Shown here one piece after another: positions 44,527-55,800 of a DNA stretch of 64,000 bases (the first letter of the stretch is position 1; each line of letters starts with the position of its first letter). This DNA comes from Acanthococcus lagerstroemiae. Taxonomy: Eukaryota > Arthropoda > Insecta > Hemiptera > Eriococcidae. A program made the position numbers and the translations under genes. Below the pieces are notes generated by a model. The model did not search any database. It was not told the origin of the DNA and saw only the letters and a list, made by a program, of their open reading frames with translations. The stretch spans positions 53,714,122-53,778,121 of the forward strand of contig CM063108.1 in the NCBI GenBank assembly GCA_031841125.1. Reading direction: 5' to 3'.

Positions 44527-45159
44527 AGTGATTTATATCCAACTGAACTATGTAAGTAACGTTTTTGAATATTACTCATCGAAAATAATAAATTTCAACG
44601 AAATCGCGCTCCACGACATAATTTACACTCGAGAACTTGAGAAATTGACATCAAAATAACAACAGGTAAATTCAATATTTAAACAAGTGATTTATATCCA
44701 ACTGAACTATGTAAGTAACGTTTTGAATATTACTCATCGAAAATAATAAATTTCAACGAAATCGCGCTCCACGACATAATTTACACTCGAGAACTTGAGA
44801 AATTGACATCAAAATAACAACAGGTAAATTCAATATTTAAACAAGTGATTTATATCCAACTGAACTATGTAAGTAACGTTTTGAATATTACTCATCGAAA
44901 ATAATAAATTTCAACGAAATCGCGCTCCACGACATAATTTACACTCGAGAACTTGAGAAATTGACATCAAAATAACAACAGGTAAATTCAATATTTAAAC
45001 AAGTGATTTATATCCAACTGAACTATGTAAGTAACGTTTTGAATATTACTCATCGAAAATAATAAATTTCAACGAAATCGCGCTCCACGACATAATTTAC
45101 ACTCGAGACCTCGAGAAATTGACATCAAAATAACAACAGGTAAATTCAATATTTAAACA
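44527..45159 (+). repeat. 158-162 bp satellite, second block (four monomers)
   Basis: Monomer starts are 44527, 44686, 44844 and 45002 (periods 159, 158 and 158), all in the same direction as the first block. Copies are almost identical, with differences concentrated in the TCGAGAACTTGAGAAATT/ TCGAGACCTCGAGAAATT segment. The block ends about 75 bp before an upstream TATA-like box and about 325 bp before the promoter of the adjacent gene. Confidence 0.92.
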
Positions 45160-45232
45160 CGCATGCACGCTATGAGGCAACCCCGATCATAGACAATACG
45201 ATTAATAGATGAAATATTAGCGAAGCATCGAG

Positions 45233-45240
45233 TATAAAAA
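45233..45240 (+). promoter_or_regulatory. Upstream TATA-like box (alternative)
   Basis: TATAAAAA lies 75 bp after the satellite. If used, the transcript would first meet a 16-codon upstream frame (ATG at 45507), so I prefer the box at 45485. Confidence 0.35.
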
Positions 45241-45484
45241 TTGCGAGTTACTCCGTGTTAAGTTCATAGAGTTACACTTTTTAAAGTCCGAGGAAGGAAT
45301 TCTCTCTCAGTTTTAATCACCGCGGTTGCTTCTTATGATATACTTTTTGAATCTTAGTGCCTGTCGACATTAATTTCGCTGAAAAGTCAAGATGAGGGCC
45401 AAACTGTTTTCCATCATTGCGAGTGTTACATTCCAGCTCATTATAAGTGAATTTGTGCATTTGCCGACTGAAACCCGAAAAGAG

Positions 45485-45495
45485 TATATAAAATA
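45485..45495 (+). promoter_or_regulatory. TATA box of the 45.5-50.9 kb gene
   Basis: TATATAAAATA stands 70-80 bp before the chosen ATG (45565). Initiation about 30 bp downstream would skip the upstream ATG at 45507 and leave 45565 as the first ATG in the message. Confidence 0.6.
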
Positions 45496-45564
45496 CAACA
45501 GGGTCTATGTTGAACGCAGCCAAAGGTAATTCATTTACAATCACTATTGGAGCATAATACCTCC

Positions 45565-46139
45565 ATGCTGTCTCCTGTTACTAACTCGAACACACGTATT
45601 TTCAGCGCTGACGTGGTGCCGCCCTTATCGGATTTCTTCACAAGACGATATTTATGCGACAAAGCGATTAACGTAGCTCAGCAGCTGATGGAGACGGACA
45701 TATATTTCAACGCCGAAGAGTTTACAAACTGTGCACCAGAAAACGTACAGATACGAATGAAATTCGAGAATCGTCGTTACCAATCTACCCTGATACTGGA
45801 CCAAATTATGTACCCGTGTTACGGAAAACATCAAATAGTTCGCAGTTCCGTCGAGTTGGACGATTACTATGACTTATACTATGTTTCATACGGCCTGACT
45901 TCCAGTTCGATGGTCGTATATCGACACGAAAAAGCATTAAATCCAACAGACGACTGGTACCGACCAATGTGGCTGGTAGAAGAGATAGAAATACCATCTG
46001 CTGATACATTAGCCGCCGAGTCAGAAGACGATAATGTGGTATCACCGCCAATCAAGTTGGTAACTTACAAGCTAAATGAGGAAGAAGTAGAATTTATTTA
46101 CCTTCGTGAGATGATATACCAGCACCAAGCACCTGACCA
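45565..46139 (+). CDS. Unknown acidic, Tyr-rich protein, exon 1 (residues 1-191 of 315)
   Basis: I do not recognise the family. The frame is open from 45514, with its first ATG at 45565, and runs into CCA|GTAAGT at 46139/46140, a consensus donor. The exon codes MLSPVTNSNTRIFSADVVPP onward. No signal peptide or membrane segment is seen, so the product is probably soluble and intracellular. Notable segments are VQIRMKFENRRYQSTLILDQ (61-80), an aromatic/acidic patch LDDYYDLYYVSYGL (98-111), WYRPMWLVEEIEIP (131-144) and acidic ESEDD (152-156). The beta-rich pattern with alternating hydrophobics suggests a folded domain. Codon usage is less AT-driven than the flanks. Exon 1 ends two bases into codon 192 and joins cleanly to exon 2. 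Confidence 0.8.
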
Positions 46140-47035
46140 GTAAGTATTTAGACGTAACTAAGGAATTCAGAGCATATTTTAAGAGATTTTCACTAAGTGG
46201 TACTAATACTGTCAATCAGTGGCGTACCTAGACCAAAACTGGGGGGGGGGTTACGCAATTGTATCCAAACGGATCATTATTCAGATGGTAGAATGTAGCA
46301 TGTGGCACAGTCGTACTTTACAACGCGGCATTACTTCGCTACTATAGGTGACACTAGTGCCACCCACTTTGTATGTAAGTAATAAGTATGTTAATTTATT
46401 ATAGCCTTAAAGAAATTCAATATATTCGACATTTTTTGGTGATATTAAAATACACCGTTTCTAGAAATGAATCGTGTAAATATCTAGGCTTACCAGACAG
46501 GTTAAGAACACATTCAATTTTAACGCGTTTAGAATTGAGGAAAAAAGTTTTTGCTCTCTACGGTTAAAATTCATCGCTCTATTACGGAACTGCTTTCATT
46601 TAACGTATCCTTTGTAAAAAATAAAAATAAAAATTTTAATTAAAAAAAAAAAACATGAATTTTTCTAATTGTGTTCCTTATCAAATAAAAACACTGTTTC
46701 CTTTAAAAAAATATTGTTTTGAACAAAAAAAAAAAGTGTTAGATTAAAATAATAGTGTTATCCAAAAAAAGTATTCGAAATAGAGTTGTGGGTTTTTCGA
46801 GAATTCTTCGCGAGAGAGCATTGTTTCGTTGGACCGCAGGTAGGGCATTCAAAGTTCAAAAAACAATAGAGTGTAGAAAAAGTACCGTGTATTAATAGAT
46901 CTATAGCAGTAAAAGCTAGTCTTAATGCGAGTGCTAAAACATAAAGTGCATGCAACTAAATGACTGTATAGAAAGGGTGTCCTATCTGGACGATCGAGGA
47001 AGAAGAAGGAGAGAGAGAGTCACAACAGGATTCCA

Positions 47036-47580
47036 AAAATATGCTCTGAAAAGGGATCAAATATGCGCTTATAATATGCTTTCATTTTCGTCAAATATGC
47101 TAAAATATTTCCTGAAACGTCCTAAAATACGCCAAAATATTCCCTATCAAAATAGCAATATGTGTATTATTTGAAAGGCGAAATCGAGAGACGACAGATG
47201 AGAATCACTAGATCAGAATATTACTGATCTGATATGAATCCAAATCGGAATAGAAGAATAAAACTAGTTAACATGCAAAAGACAAGAGTCCTAAGATAGT
47301 TGTGCAAAAAGTATTTTTTCTGCAGGCAAACATTAAGTACATCTGACTCTGTTATAAATAGGTTGAAAAATTTTTTTTGATTCGTAAAAAGTTGCAGTTG
47401 TTGCAATTCCAACTTATTAGGAGACAAAAATAGTGCAATAGTGAAAAGAAAAAAAAACTGTAAATATTCCGAGAAAATTATGGAAAATGGCCAAATATTT
47501 TTGAATATGCACTAAAAAAGCAAAAAATATGCCAAAACTTGCCTTTATACCTAGAATATGCCAAAATATGCTCGATCAAA
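47036..47580. repeat. Element with AATATGC subterminal repeats
   Basis: AAATATGC-type heptamers cluster at 47036-47170 (CCAAAAATATGCTCTG, CAAATATGCGC, CAAATATGCTAAAATAT) and again at 47496-47580 (GAATATGCAC, AAAATATGCCAAAAC, AATATGCCAAAATATGC). Clustered heptamers at both ends are typical of hAT-like non-autonomous elements, but no clean termini are seen. Confidence 0.4.
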
Positions 47581-47799
47581 CACACGGCTCATTCTTCTTG
47601 AAATTCTACAAATCCTAAAAATAACACAGGATACACAGAGCGTTAAAAAGTAGTTGAGCAATTTTTTTAGTACCATATAAAATCCTGAACTTTTTTTCTT
47701 CAAATGATAGGTACCATTTTTGACGGTCAAAGTTAATTTTTTCCCAATCTGGAGCACTTTAATTAAGATATGAAAAAAATAGTCGATAAATCGTCCAAA

Positions 47800-48060
47800 A
47801 AAAAAAAAAAAGTAATTGAGTGTTCTTGATATATTCGATAGTAAATTCTTATCCCCTTCAAAATATTCCCCCTCCTTCTTGATGCACTTCCTCCAGCGCG
47901 ATGACTGCCACTTAATGAAACACTCGGGGAACTGTTCTCAGCGAGATGACTTAAAACGCTCGGAACGTATTTCGTGTTGATGTCTCGGAACCACTCGCCC
48001 TTTTGTACACCTTTAAGCTCCCAAAATTTCACGTTTGCGGGTTCTTCGAAATTCGTCATT
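47800..48060 (-). pseudogene. Transposase-like C-terminal remnant (mariner-like, tentative)
   Basis: On the minus strand one frame reads FPECFIKWQSSRWRKC followed by KKEGEYFEGDKN (47840-47940), resembling the RWxKCI...GEYFEGD end of mariner-like transposases. The upstream frame (FWELKGVQKGEWFRDIN) is separated by a stop and a frame change. It is short and broken. Confidence 0.5.
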
Positions 48061-48065
48061 GTAAC

Positions 48066-48244
48066 CAAGAGCGTTGATTAGGGGGGGGGGGTGTCCTTGA
48101 AGTTTGGACACCATTATCACAAAATAGGGCTTTTTCAGGAGTTATGCGAGGCAAATCATGGACGGCTATGGTGAGAAAGGTCAGGCAGAGAAAAAAAAAT
48201 CTTACAAACCCCCTCCTCTTATAACGCAGCTATCTACGCCCTTG
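48066..48244. mobile_element. hAT-like MITE with G-tract and near-perfect 8-bp duplication
   Basis: The left end is CAAGAGCGTTGATTAGGGGG. The right-end complement is CAAGGGCGTAGATAGC, and the length is 179 bp. Flanks ATTGTAAC (48058-48065) and ACTGTAAC (48245-48252) match at 7 of 8 bases. Confidence 0.65.
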
Positions 48245-50573
48245 ACTGTAACAACATACAAACTAGCCGCGCTGAGAGCAAACGACACGCTTTCACTTAA
48301 ACGAATGTAGAACTGCTATCGAATAAGATAGTGGTATCGAACATATCTCATTTGAAAGAAGAGGGATACAACCCCACCTCATTGAACAACATACGATTAT
48401 TACACGCGCCACAGTGGTGACAGTCCAACTACTTCTTGATCACCCCTTGTAATCCCTATATATTTCAACTTACAAAAACGAAAAAACAAAAACAAAAAAA
48501 AACAACAACAACATGCAAAAGCATATTTTTGGAATCCCCAGTCATCGGAATAATGAAAAAGACGAAGAACGTTGTTTTGTACAGGAAGTGCGGGCATGCA
48601 GGAAACAAAAGACATTTGTGAGACGTTCGCATCATGCTACGCAGAAAGAAGCCAGGCAAGACGATTTAAACAAAAATGTATATTGGCGAGGAAAAAGTCA
48701 CCATAGAATGGCTAAATTTCGTAAATTTTTTTTCTCGAAATTTTCATTGAAATATTTCGTGAAAAATTTCAAAATAAATATCAAATGTGAAATTTATCTG
48801 CCAATTAACCGCAATCAATCAGCAATAAGTGTTAAACAATTTAATGAGTTGGCTTTGCTTACATTCTGATCAATTATACAGATTATCACTATAGAAAGCA
48901 GCATAATATGCAAATTCATATTTGCAGGTCATTTTTAGGTCATCTCTGATCCTAGACGTGATAGAAAATATTTACGTTTCAGAAAAATCCTGCTCTTGAG
49001 CCCCATTTCATTTTGAATATTTTACATATTGGGTTGAAAATGTATATTTTTACCCTTTTTCTTATTTTTCTTTAAATATGGTTTGTCGAATTCACAAAAA
49101 TTGTACAAAATACGACTATTTTGCGTTTCATCGTTGTAAAAAAAAAATCGACTCATGTTAGTGGGGGGGGGGGAAGTTGAAAAAAATTCTTTAGCAAATT
49201 TTTTTGGCGGTTTAAGTATGACTGTCGCTTTTTTTCGTTCTTAATGTTTCAGTTTTATTCAGTTCTCTCTGGCGTTTCAGTTTAGAATAAAATTTGAAGA
49301 ACAATTTTCAAAAAATATGTAAAATGATATCCATAATTATTGATTTTACATATTTATTTATTTCTATGAAAAACGCATCTTTTAGCCACATTTGGGGTAA
49401 AAGGAAGCCCAGATTTTATGCATATTTTGGTCATTTTATTTGCATACTATACCGTACTCTAGTTATCACTATAAAAATTATGAATCAATTTTGAAATTTC
49501 ATCTTAAATTCGCTTCACAAAATATTTTAGTCTGAAATTTCTTATGTTTACAACACTAATTCAAATATTAAAATTATAAAAATGTTGTACAATTCGGGAA
49601 AAATCGAGAATTTTTGTAAATTCAACTTCAAAAGGTAATAGTGTTACGAAAATCAATTAAAATAAATAAGGACAGTGTTTTTTTGTCTAAAACAAAAACA
49701 GAGTTCAGGCTTACAGTATATTATTGTTTCATTAAGCCGCTTTTGCAATTAGAAACTGTCGTAACTAGAAGAAAACGGCCTAAGAAAAATTACTTCCCAT
49801 TTCCTTTTTTTAGCGCATCCAATAAAAGTCACAACCATTTCTAATTTGAGTTTGAAGATTAGAGGTGAGAGATCGAGAAACAATAACCTAATATTACAGC
49901 CGAACGATTGACTGTTTGCTAAAACATCTAGTTTTTTGTAGTTGTTTTTTTAAGTAAGAAGAGTTGAAAGTTGGAAAAGAGTACTTAAGAGTAATAAGGA
50001 GTAAAAAAGAGAGTACTTCAGACCCGCATGCTGAAAAGAGTACATCTGGTAACCCTATAAATAACCCCTCACTTGGTGGAGCGTATGTCGATGCACGCAT
50101 GCCAAAGTGGCTCCCCAGACACCGTAGCTCTGGCCCCGGAAACTACCCTTTAAAATATCACATCAGTGACCAGAGAGAAGATATAAATATTCCCTAATTG
50201 AAAGTGAAAATGTGGGACACGGTTGACTACAGGGCTATCAAACAGATAATAACATTAGAAGGGTGTGCTCAGAAGTAATTCATCAATGCATTTCCACAGC
50301 CACTTTTAAATTTCAACTTTAAATTCGTTCTATTTGTACCTGCCTGAATGTCTGGATAAATTCCACATCTTTTTGCACAAATGAGATGTGCAAACAAAAG
50401 CGACCAAATTTAAGATAGGTTTCAAGAATGAGGGAGAAGGGCTGAAAAGTCATGTGGCTGAATTCACTACAATTTTACATTTTTTGTATCCATCAATTAT
50501 AACCAAATAAGTAATTTATTTATTACTCGGCACTCCAAAAGTTTACCTTTCTTCATGTTTTCCTCAATTACAG

Positions 50574-50946
50574 AGATGGACTGGCTAGACTTGATGACAA
50601 TGAGCTGACTGAACTCTGCATTGATTTACTACGTTCCGACCAGCAGATTTGGCTCTTTCACGTGGACACCTCTTCTTCAACCATTTCTACACCACCATTT
50701 AGTGGTCAGGTGATATTCAAACGTTACTTTGATCACAATCAATACAGTTTCCACCAAAATATGTTTCCTTGTATTCATGCTGGACAAGAAACTCAATACC
50801 AAAATTACTTGCAAGAACTCGAGCCATTTCAGTTGTCATCTGGACCAAGACCAGCGTCGATTATCATTTACACGCGCGACCAATACAGACAGTTTACAGG
50901 ATACAGACCCGTCCGGATGGCCGAGAATTTACCCGATCTAGGATAG
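50574..50946 (+). CDS. Unknown acidic, Tyr-rich protein, exon 2 (residues 192-315)
   Basis: The exon begins after TTACAG, completes the split Gln codon 192, and stays in frame to TAG at 50944-50946. It codes DGLARLDDNELTELCIDLLR (193-212), IWLFHVDTSSS (217-227), GQVIFKRYFDHNQYSFHQN (236-254), SIIIYTRDQYRQFTGYRP (287-304) and ends AENLPDLG. The helical acidic start and the later aromatic beta-like segments fit the style of exon 1, supporting one gene. Total length is 315 residues with five cysteines (31, 57, 85, 207, 258). No catalytic motif is recognised. No AATAAA lies close by; ATTAAA occurs near 50998. Confidence 0.78.
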
Positions 50947-52114
50947 GGTACAGGATTCCTCAAACATGATGAAACTGAGTAATGCAGGGGAAGAACTATT
51001 AAAGATGATACAGAAGTTTTTTAACTTTTTGGAAGTTATTTGATTAAACGCATGCATCTGAAAGTATTAAAAGTAGTATAAATCTTTTGCAGCAGGAGGA
51101 CACATTTCATTATGAAAATTCACTGTACTTGCAACCAGTGGTACGCTTAAAGAAATGATTGAAAGTCCTCGCTACTTTTTACACTCAGAACTCACTTTAG
51201 ATTTTACTCTCGAGAAAATCCTTGAAAATCACTCTTCTCCCTTGAGCGATTTAAAGCACAAATATTACCGAATCGTTATGTTTTAAGTACCCACGCGTTA
51301 CTCCCTCTGCATTATCACAGTGAAATTTATCCAGTTTATTCGTTAATTTAACAGAGGTGGAAGGGCTGAGGTAGAGAAAACAGAATAAGAAAACCTATTA
51401 TATTCCCTATAATAATATTAGTTAGTAGATTTGCATATAGAGTGGGGGAGGTCTACGCCCAATTATGGGCTCATTAAGTTAGAAGTAGTTTTAATTTTAG
51501 TTTTAGTTTCAGTTAAAATTTGTTAATAAGTACAAACGGGCTGTAAAATAGTTTAAAAAATTTACATATAAGAAACCACAAAACATTACATTTCTGTTTG
51601 AGCTGTTTCGTCCTGTACTCATATTTGAAATAATTTCTTGAGCTCTCGACAAGTACAGAGAATACCTCTTCAGGTAGTACTATTCGTAACCCAAGCACGG
51701 ATATTTGACACGAAATTTCTCTATGGACCAGGAACTTGAAAAGCCATAACATCCATCCCCGTCACTCTCACCACCGTTGAAGAAAAATGGATCCGAACTT
51801 CAAAATCTTTCCAGCACGTAATGTCAAATACCCCGTTGTGAAGATTTATTCAGGAACAAAATACAAACACTTATACTCAACGCTTAAGACTTGAAAGACA
51901 CTTGCACGATCAAAATTATTTCATCTTCCTAACTAAACGGGATGCCTTTAGTCACTTTCCCACCACCTTTATACTCTTTTAACAGAGATCGAATTCGCAT
52001 CGCAGCTCTCTCCTGTTTCTGAGAATTTTATTGATCCACCCTGTATACATATACATATCGGAGAGCCAATATTTTTGGCAACGTCCTGCTGTAAGATGTA
52101 AGCTGAAGTTGTAA
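50947..52114. other. Unassigned, 3' flank of the gene
   Basis: It contains the presumed 3' UTR and intergenic DNA. No other gene or repeat end is recognised. Confidence 0.5.
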
Positions 52115-53104
52115 AGGCGGCTATACACTTAGCGTGAAAACAGATGATACGCGAGAAAAATCAGGCGAAACACGAGAAGCGAAAAGTGTAGATGTCGTTC
52201 TCGTGATGCATCTCGTCATCTTTAACCACCCCTGTTTCGATACTTCGTGCAATTTTTCTTCGGAGAAGCTGAATTCGTATTACGACAGTGCTCTGGAAAG
52301 GGCTGGATAAAAATCTGAGGCGATATTCGAAATCAGCGTCTCAGAGCTTGGTTGGCTATACTGACCAAAAAATTTACTTCAGAATCTCGTAAAGAATTTG
52401 GAACTTGAGGAAAACTAGAGTAACTGGAATTAGCCCCTCTCTCGTGGAGCCTGAATGGTTTGGAGAGAAGGAAAATAACTATTAAAATGAATTCTGGAAC
52501 CCAGGTGAGAAATCTGCAGCATATCTAACGCCAAATGTTATGAAAGTACACAGGTGGTTAGGAGCTGGAAAATTATGGCATCAGGGGAGGCGGAGGAGGC
52601 TTCAATTTAAGAGTATCGATAGATACAATATAAGGTCATACATCTGAAAATAATAGTCTCTTTCGTAACGCGATAATAATTACTATGAGGTCTTTAGATT
52701 TTTTTTCAAATTTTGTGGATTAGTTACTCTTTCCCCAAAACCTCGGAAGTCTCATTCATTCACCCTTATCTGCATTTGTGAAGGAGAAAGGAGCCGAAGA
52801 ACAACCCGATGGCAGGATGTTCCAGAAAATGAATTCGTTGGTTTTCAAATTTTCGTTTCATTACGACTTTCTCAAAAAAATTTTTACACTTGGGAGAGGA
52901 GCTAGATTGAATATTTTTTCATTTTCGCGTCTTTTCGCGCCGATTTTCAGATTCTCGCGAACCAGGATGAGATGAACAGACGAAACACGAAACAGCTGAT
53001 ATTGGGAGAAGTGTATAGTGATTGGTTCGCTTTTCATCATATTTTTCGCGAAATAGTTCGTGAAAAGTCACGAAATACGAAATACGCTAAGTGTATAGCC
53101 GCCT
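52115..53104. mobile_element. Harbinger-like non-autonomous DNA element
   Basis: The element is 990 bp, with terminal inverted repeats AGGCGGCTATACACTTAGCG at both ends and flanked by TAA on each side (52112-52114 and 53105-53107). A 3-bp TWA duplication is typical of PIF/Harbinger. Short frames inside are not transposase-like. Inner GCGTGAAAACAG and CGTGAAAAGTCACG phrases form extra inverted motifs. Confidence 0.8.
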
Positions 53105-53229
53105 TAATAATATTTCTGGACTTGGAATATTTTTCCAGATCTTGGTCGAAAAAACGGCGAAGTATGAAATATTTTCGTAATTCGTTGTTTTTCATCAGAA
53201 CCTTGAAAATTGTTTTGTCACCCGAGAAT

Positions 53230-54730
53230 AAAGATGTACAATTATTTCATTGAAAATCTTCGGGGAAAATTAAGGATGATTTCCAAAAGATTTCATCAGA
53301 AATCTTCGAGAAGATTCCAACTTGATTTCCGAAGATAATTACCGAGGAATTTTATCGAGAATATTAAGGAAAAATTTCCGATCATTTTCGAAGGATTTCA
53401 TCGGACATGACTGAGAAAAATCCCAGATGATTTCAAGAGAATTTTGTTGGAATGAAATCTTTGAGAACAATCTCTGATGATTTCTGGAGAATTTCATCGG
53501 AAATTTTCAGAAAAAACTCCCAATGTTTTCCGAAGAATCTCGTCGAAAATCTTCGAGAAAATTTTCCGATAATTTTGATGATTTTCTTGGGAAATGATTA
53601 TGAAAAATCTGCCATGTTTTCCAAAGAATTTTATCAGAAATCTTCAAGAGATTCATCCTTTGATTTCCGAAGATAATTTCTGAGGATTTTTATCGAAAAA
53701 ATTAAGGAAAAATTTCCGATCTTTTTCGAAGAATTCCATCGGACAAAATTGAGTAAAATCCCCGATGATTCCAAGAGAATTTTGTCGGAAAGAAATTTGT
53801 AGAATAATCTCTGATGATTTCTGAAGAATTTCATCGGAAATTTTCAGAAAAAACTCCAAATGTTTTCCAAAGAAGTTCTTCGAAATTTTTCCGATAATTT
53901 TTGATGATTTTCTTGGAAAATGTTTGGAAAAAATCTGCGATAATTTCCAAAGAATTTCATCAGAAATCGTCGAAAGATTCATCCTTTGATTTCCGAAGCG
54001 AAGGTAATTTTCGAGGACTTTTATCGAAAATATTAAGGAAAAATTTTCGATCATTTTCGAAGAATTTCATTGGACATAACTGAGTAAAATCCTCGATGAT
54101 TTTTAGAGAATTTTGTCGCATAGAAATCTTTAGAACAATCCCTGATGCTTTCTGGAGAATTTCATCGGAAATGTTCAGAATAAATACCAATGTTTTCCAA
54201 AGAAGTTCTTCGAAATTTTTCCGATAATTTTTGATGATTTTCTTGGAAAATGTTTGGGAAAAATCTGCGATAATTTCCAAAGAATTTCATCAGAAATCGT
54301 CGAGAGATTCATCCTTTGATTTCCGAAGCGAAGGTAATTTTCGAGGACTTTTATCGAAAATATTAAGGAAAAATTTTCGATCATTTTCGAAGAATTTCAT
54401 TGGACATAACTGAGTAAAATCCTCGATGATTTTTAGAGAATTTTGTCGCATAGAAATCTTTAGAACAATCCCTGATGCTTTCTGAAGAATTTCATCGGAA
54501 ATGTTCAGAAAAAATACCAATGTTTTCCAAAGAATTTCGTCAAAAATCTTCGAGGAAATTTTCCGATAATTTTTGATGATCTTCTTGGGAAATGTTTGGG
54601 AAAAATCTGCGACGATTTCCAAAAAATTTCATCTGAACTCTTCGAGAGATTCATCCTTTGATTTCCGAGGAATCTGATCGAAAATATTAAGGGAGAATTT
54701 CTGATTATTTTCGATGAATTTCATCAGACA
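53230..54730 (+). repeat. 45-bp satellite with ~330-bp higher-order repeat
   Basis: Degenerate 45-46 bp units with core GAAGAATTTCATCGGAAA are grouped into higher-order copies. A marker TTAAGGAAAAATTTCCG recurs near 53363, 53703, 54034, 54364 and 54688 (steps 340, 331, 330 and 324). The copies around 53880-54210 and 54210-54540 are almost identical. The reverse-strand frames that repeat in this array are by-products of a 330-bp period divisible by three. Confidence 0.88.
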
Positions 54731-55289
54731 CCACTGAAACGAAGACCCGCGCGTGAAAAATCCGACGGGTTTGAAACAAACAGGAGAAACGCCTAATTTG
54801 TGCGCGAAAATCGAAGACGAGCGTGAAAAAAATGAACTGAGGGTTTACTCTAGAAATTCTCATGGCTGGTTTTTTCTTCCGAAAGTGGCATGAAATACCG
54901 ACGCGTGGGAAACGTCAAGGAGCAATTCTGGTTGTTCGTTCATAATTGATTCATTCATTAATTCTCGTTCGTTGGTGCTCATGAAACTGAGTGAAGATAG
55001 CGTTACCCCCTTATGAGATCTGGAGCAATCTCGATCGCTTTCACCAAGGATCATTCATTCCCTTCCCCTTCCTTAGCTAATGCGGTGTTTTTTTGTAAAA
55101 CGATCGCATTCTGCCAAATTCTAAGACCATTGTTCAAGTCACGTTTCCTGTACCCAGTACAGGGGTGATATAATGCAGTTTCGTAACTGACCTTCGACTA
55201 TTTTTTATTTTGTAAACTATTCCAGGCAAATGGATTCTACCGGCGAGCGCACAGCTGCACTCATAAAACACTAAATTAAGTTCGAGAGA
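54731..55289. other. Unassigned interval
   Basis: No gene or repeat end is recognised. Confidence 0.5.
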
Positions 55290-55800
55290 CCAACCTTTCT
55301 TACAATATTAAAAAGCAAAATGAAACTGAAATTGAAAATATAAATCTTAGAGAGTTGTGTGTTCCCTGTGCTGACGTATGGCGCCCCAACATGGTCCGTT
55401 ACCAAAAGCCAATTGCAACGGTTCATAAACACACATAATTCCATGTTAAGAAGCATTTTGGGCTTTCGACTATAAAAGATAAAATAAAATAAAAAATAAA
55501 AAATATCAAAAAACTAACCGGGTCTAAAAGTGTTAAATACAAAATTAAAAAACCTAAATTCAGATATGCAGCTCATATGTCCAGGGGTAACCCGGATAAA
55601 TGGAATATCAACTGCAGACTCTGGTACCCGCGTGACCACGAAAGGAAAAAAGGTCGCACAGCTATGAGGTGGATAGACGAGGTATTAAAATATCTTGGAC
55701 CCTGTTGGGGGCGCACTGCAGCGAATCGCAAAGCCTGGGCAATGGTGACGGAACATATGCCCTACGGTGGGCGGAGTAGGTGGTGGCTTACGTACATGCG
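55290..55800 (+). pseudogene. RTE-type LINE reverse transcriptase C-terminal remnant
   Basis: An opening segment (LRELCVPCADVWRPNMV, about 55345) corresponds to the LESCVxPVLTYxxETW step of RTE. The tail is clearer: FRYAAHMSRGNPDKWN (about 55560), WYPRDHERKKGRTAMRWIDE and NRKAWAMVTEHMP (about 55720-55760). Low-complexity AAAATAAAATAAAAAATAAA lies between. It is truncated and frame-broken. Confidence 0.7.

Larger units (their letters stand above)
46140..50573 (+). other. Intron of the 45.5-50.9 kb gene, 4.4 kb
   Basis: It is bounded by GTAAGT (46140-46145) and a pyrimidine-rich acceptor TTTTCCTCAATTACAG (ends 50573). It holds transposon debris: a CAGTGGCGTACCTAG end with G-tract (46217-46250), AATATGC repeats, a transposase remnant and a MITE. 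The remaining stretches 46260-47030 and 48260-50570 show nothing I recognise. Confidence 0.75.

Noticed and set aside
43702..45159. CRISPR array
   Set aside because: Units are 158-162 bp and contiguous, with no short repeats separated by unique spacers; the genome is eukaryotic.
45507..45557. 16-codon upstream ATG frame as the true start of the 45.5-kb gene
   Set aside because: It ends before the main frame. The preferred TATA box would start transcription downstream of it.
53653..54622. Repeated Lys/Phe-rich minus-strand frames as a repeat-protein gene
   Set aside because: The frames are by-products of a 330-bp satellite period divisible by three; no promoter, splice sites or domain.
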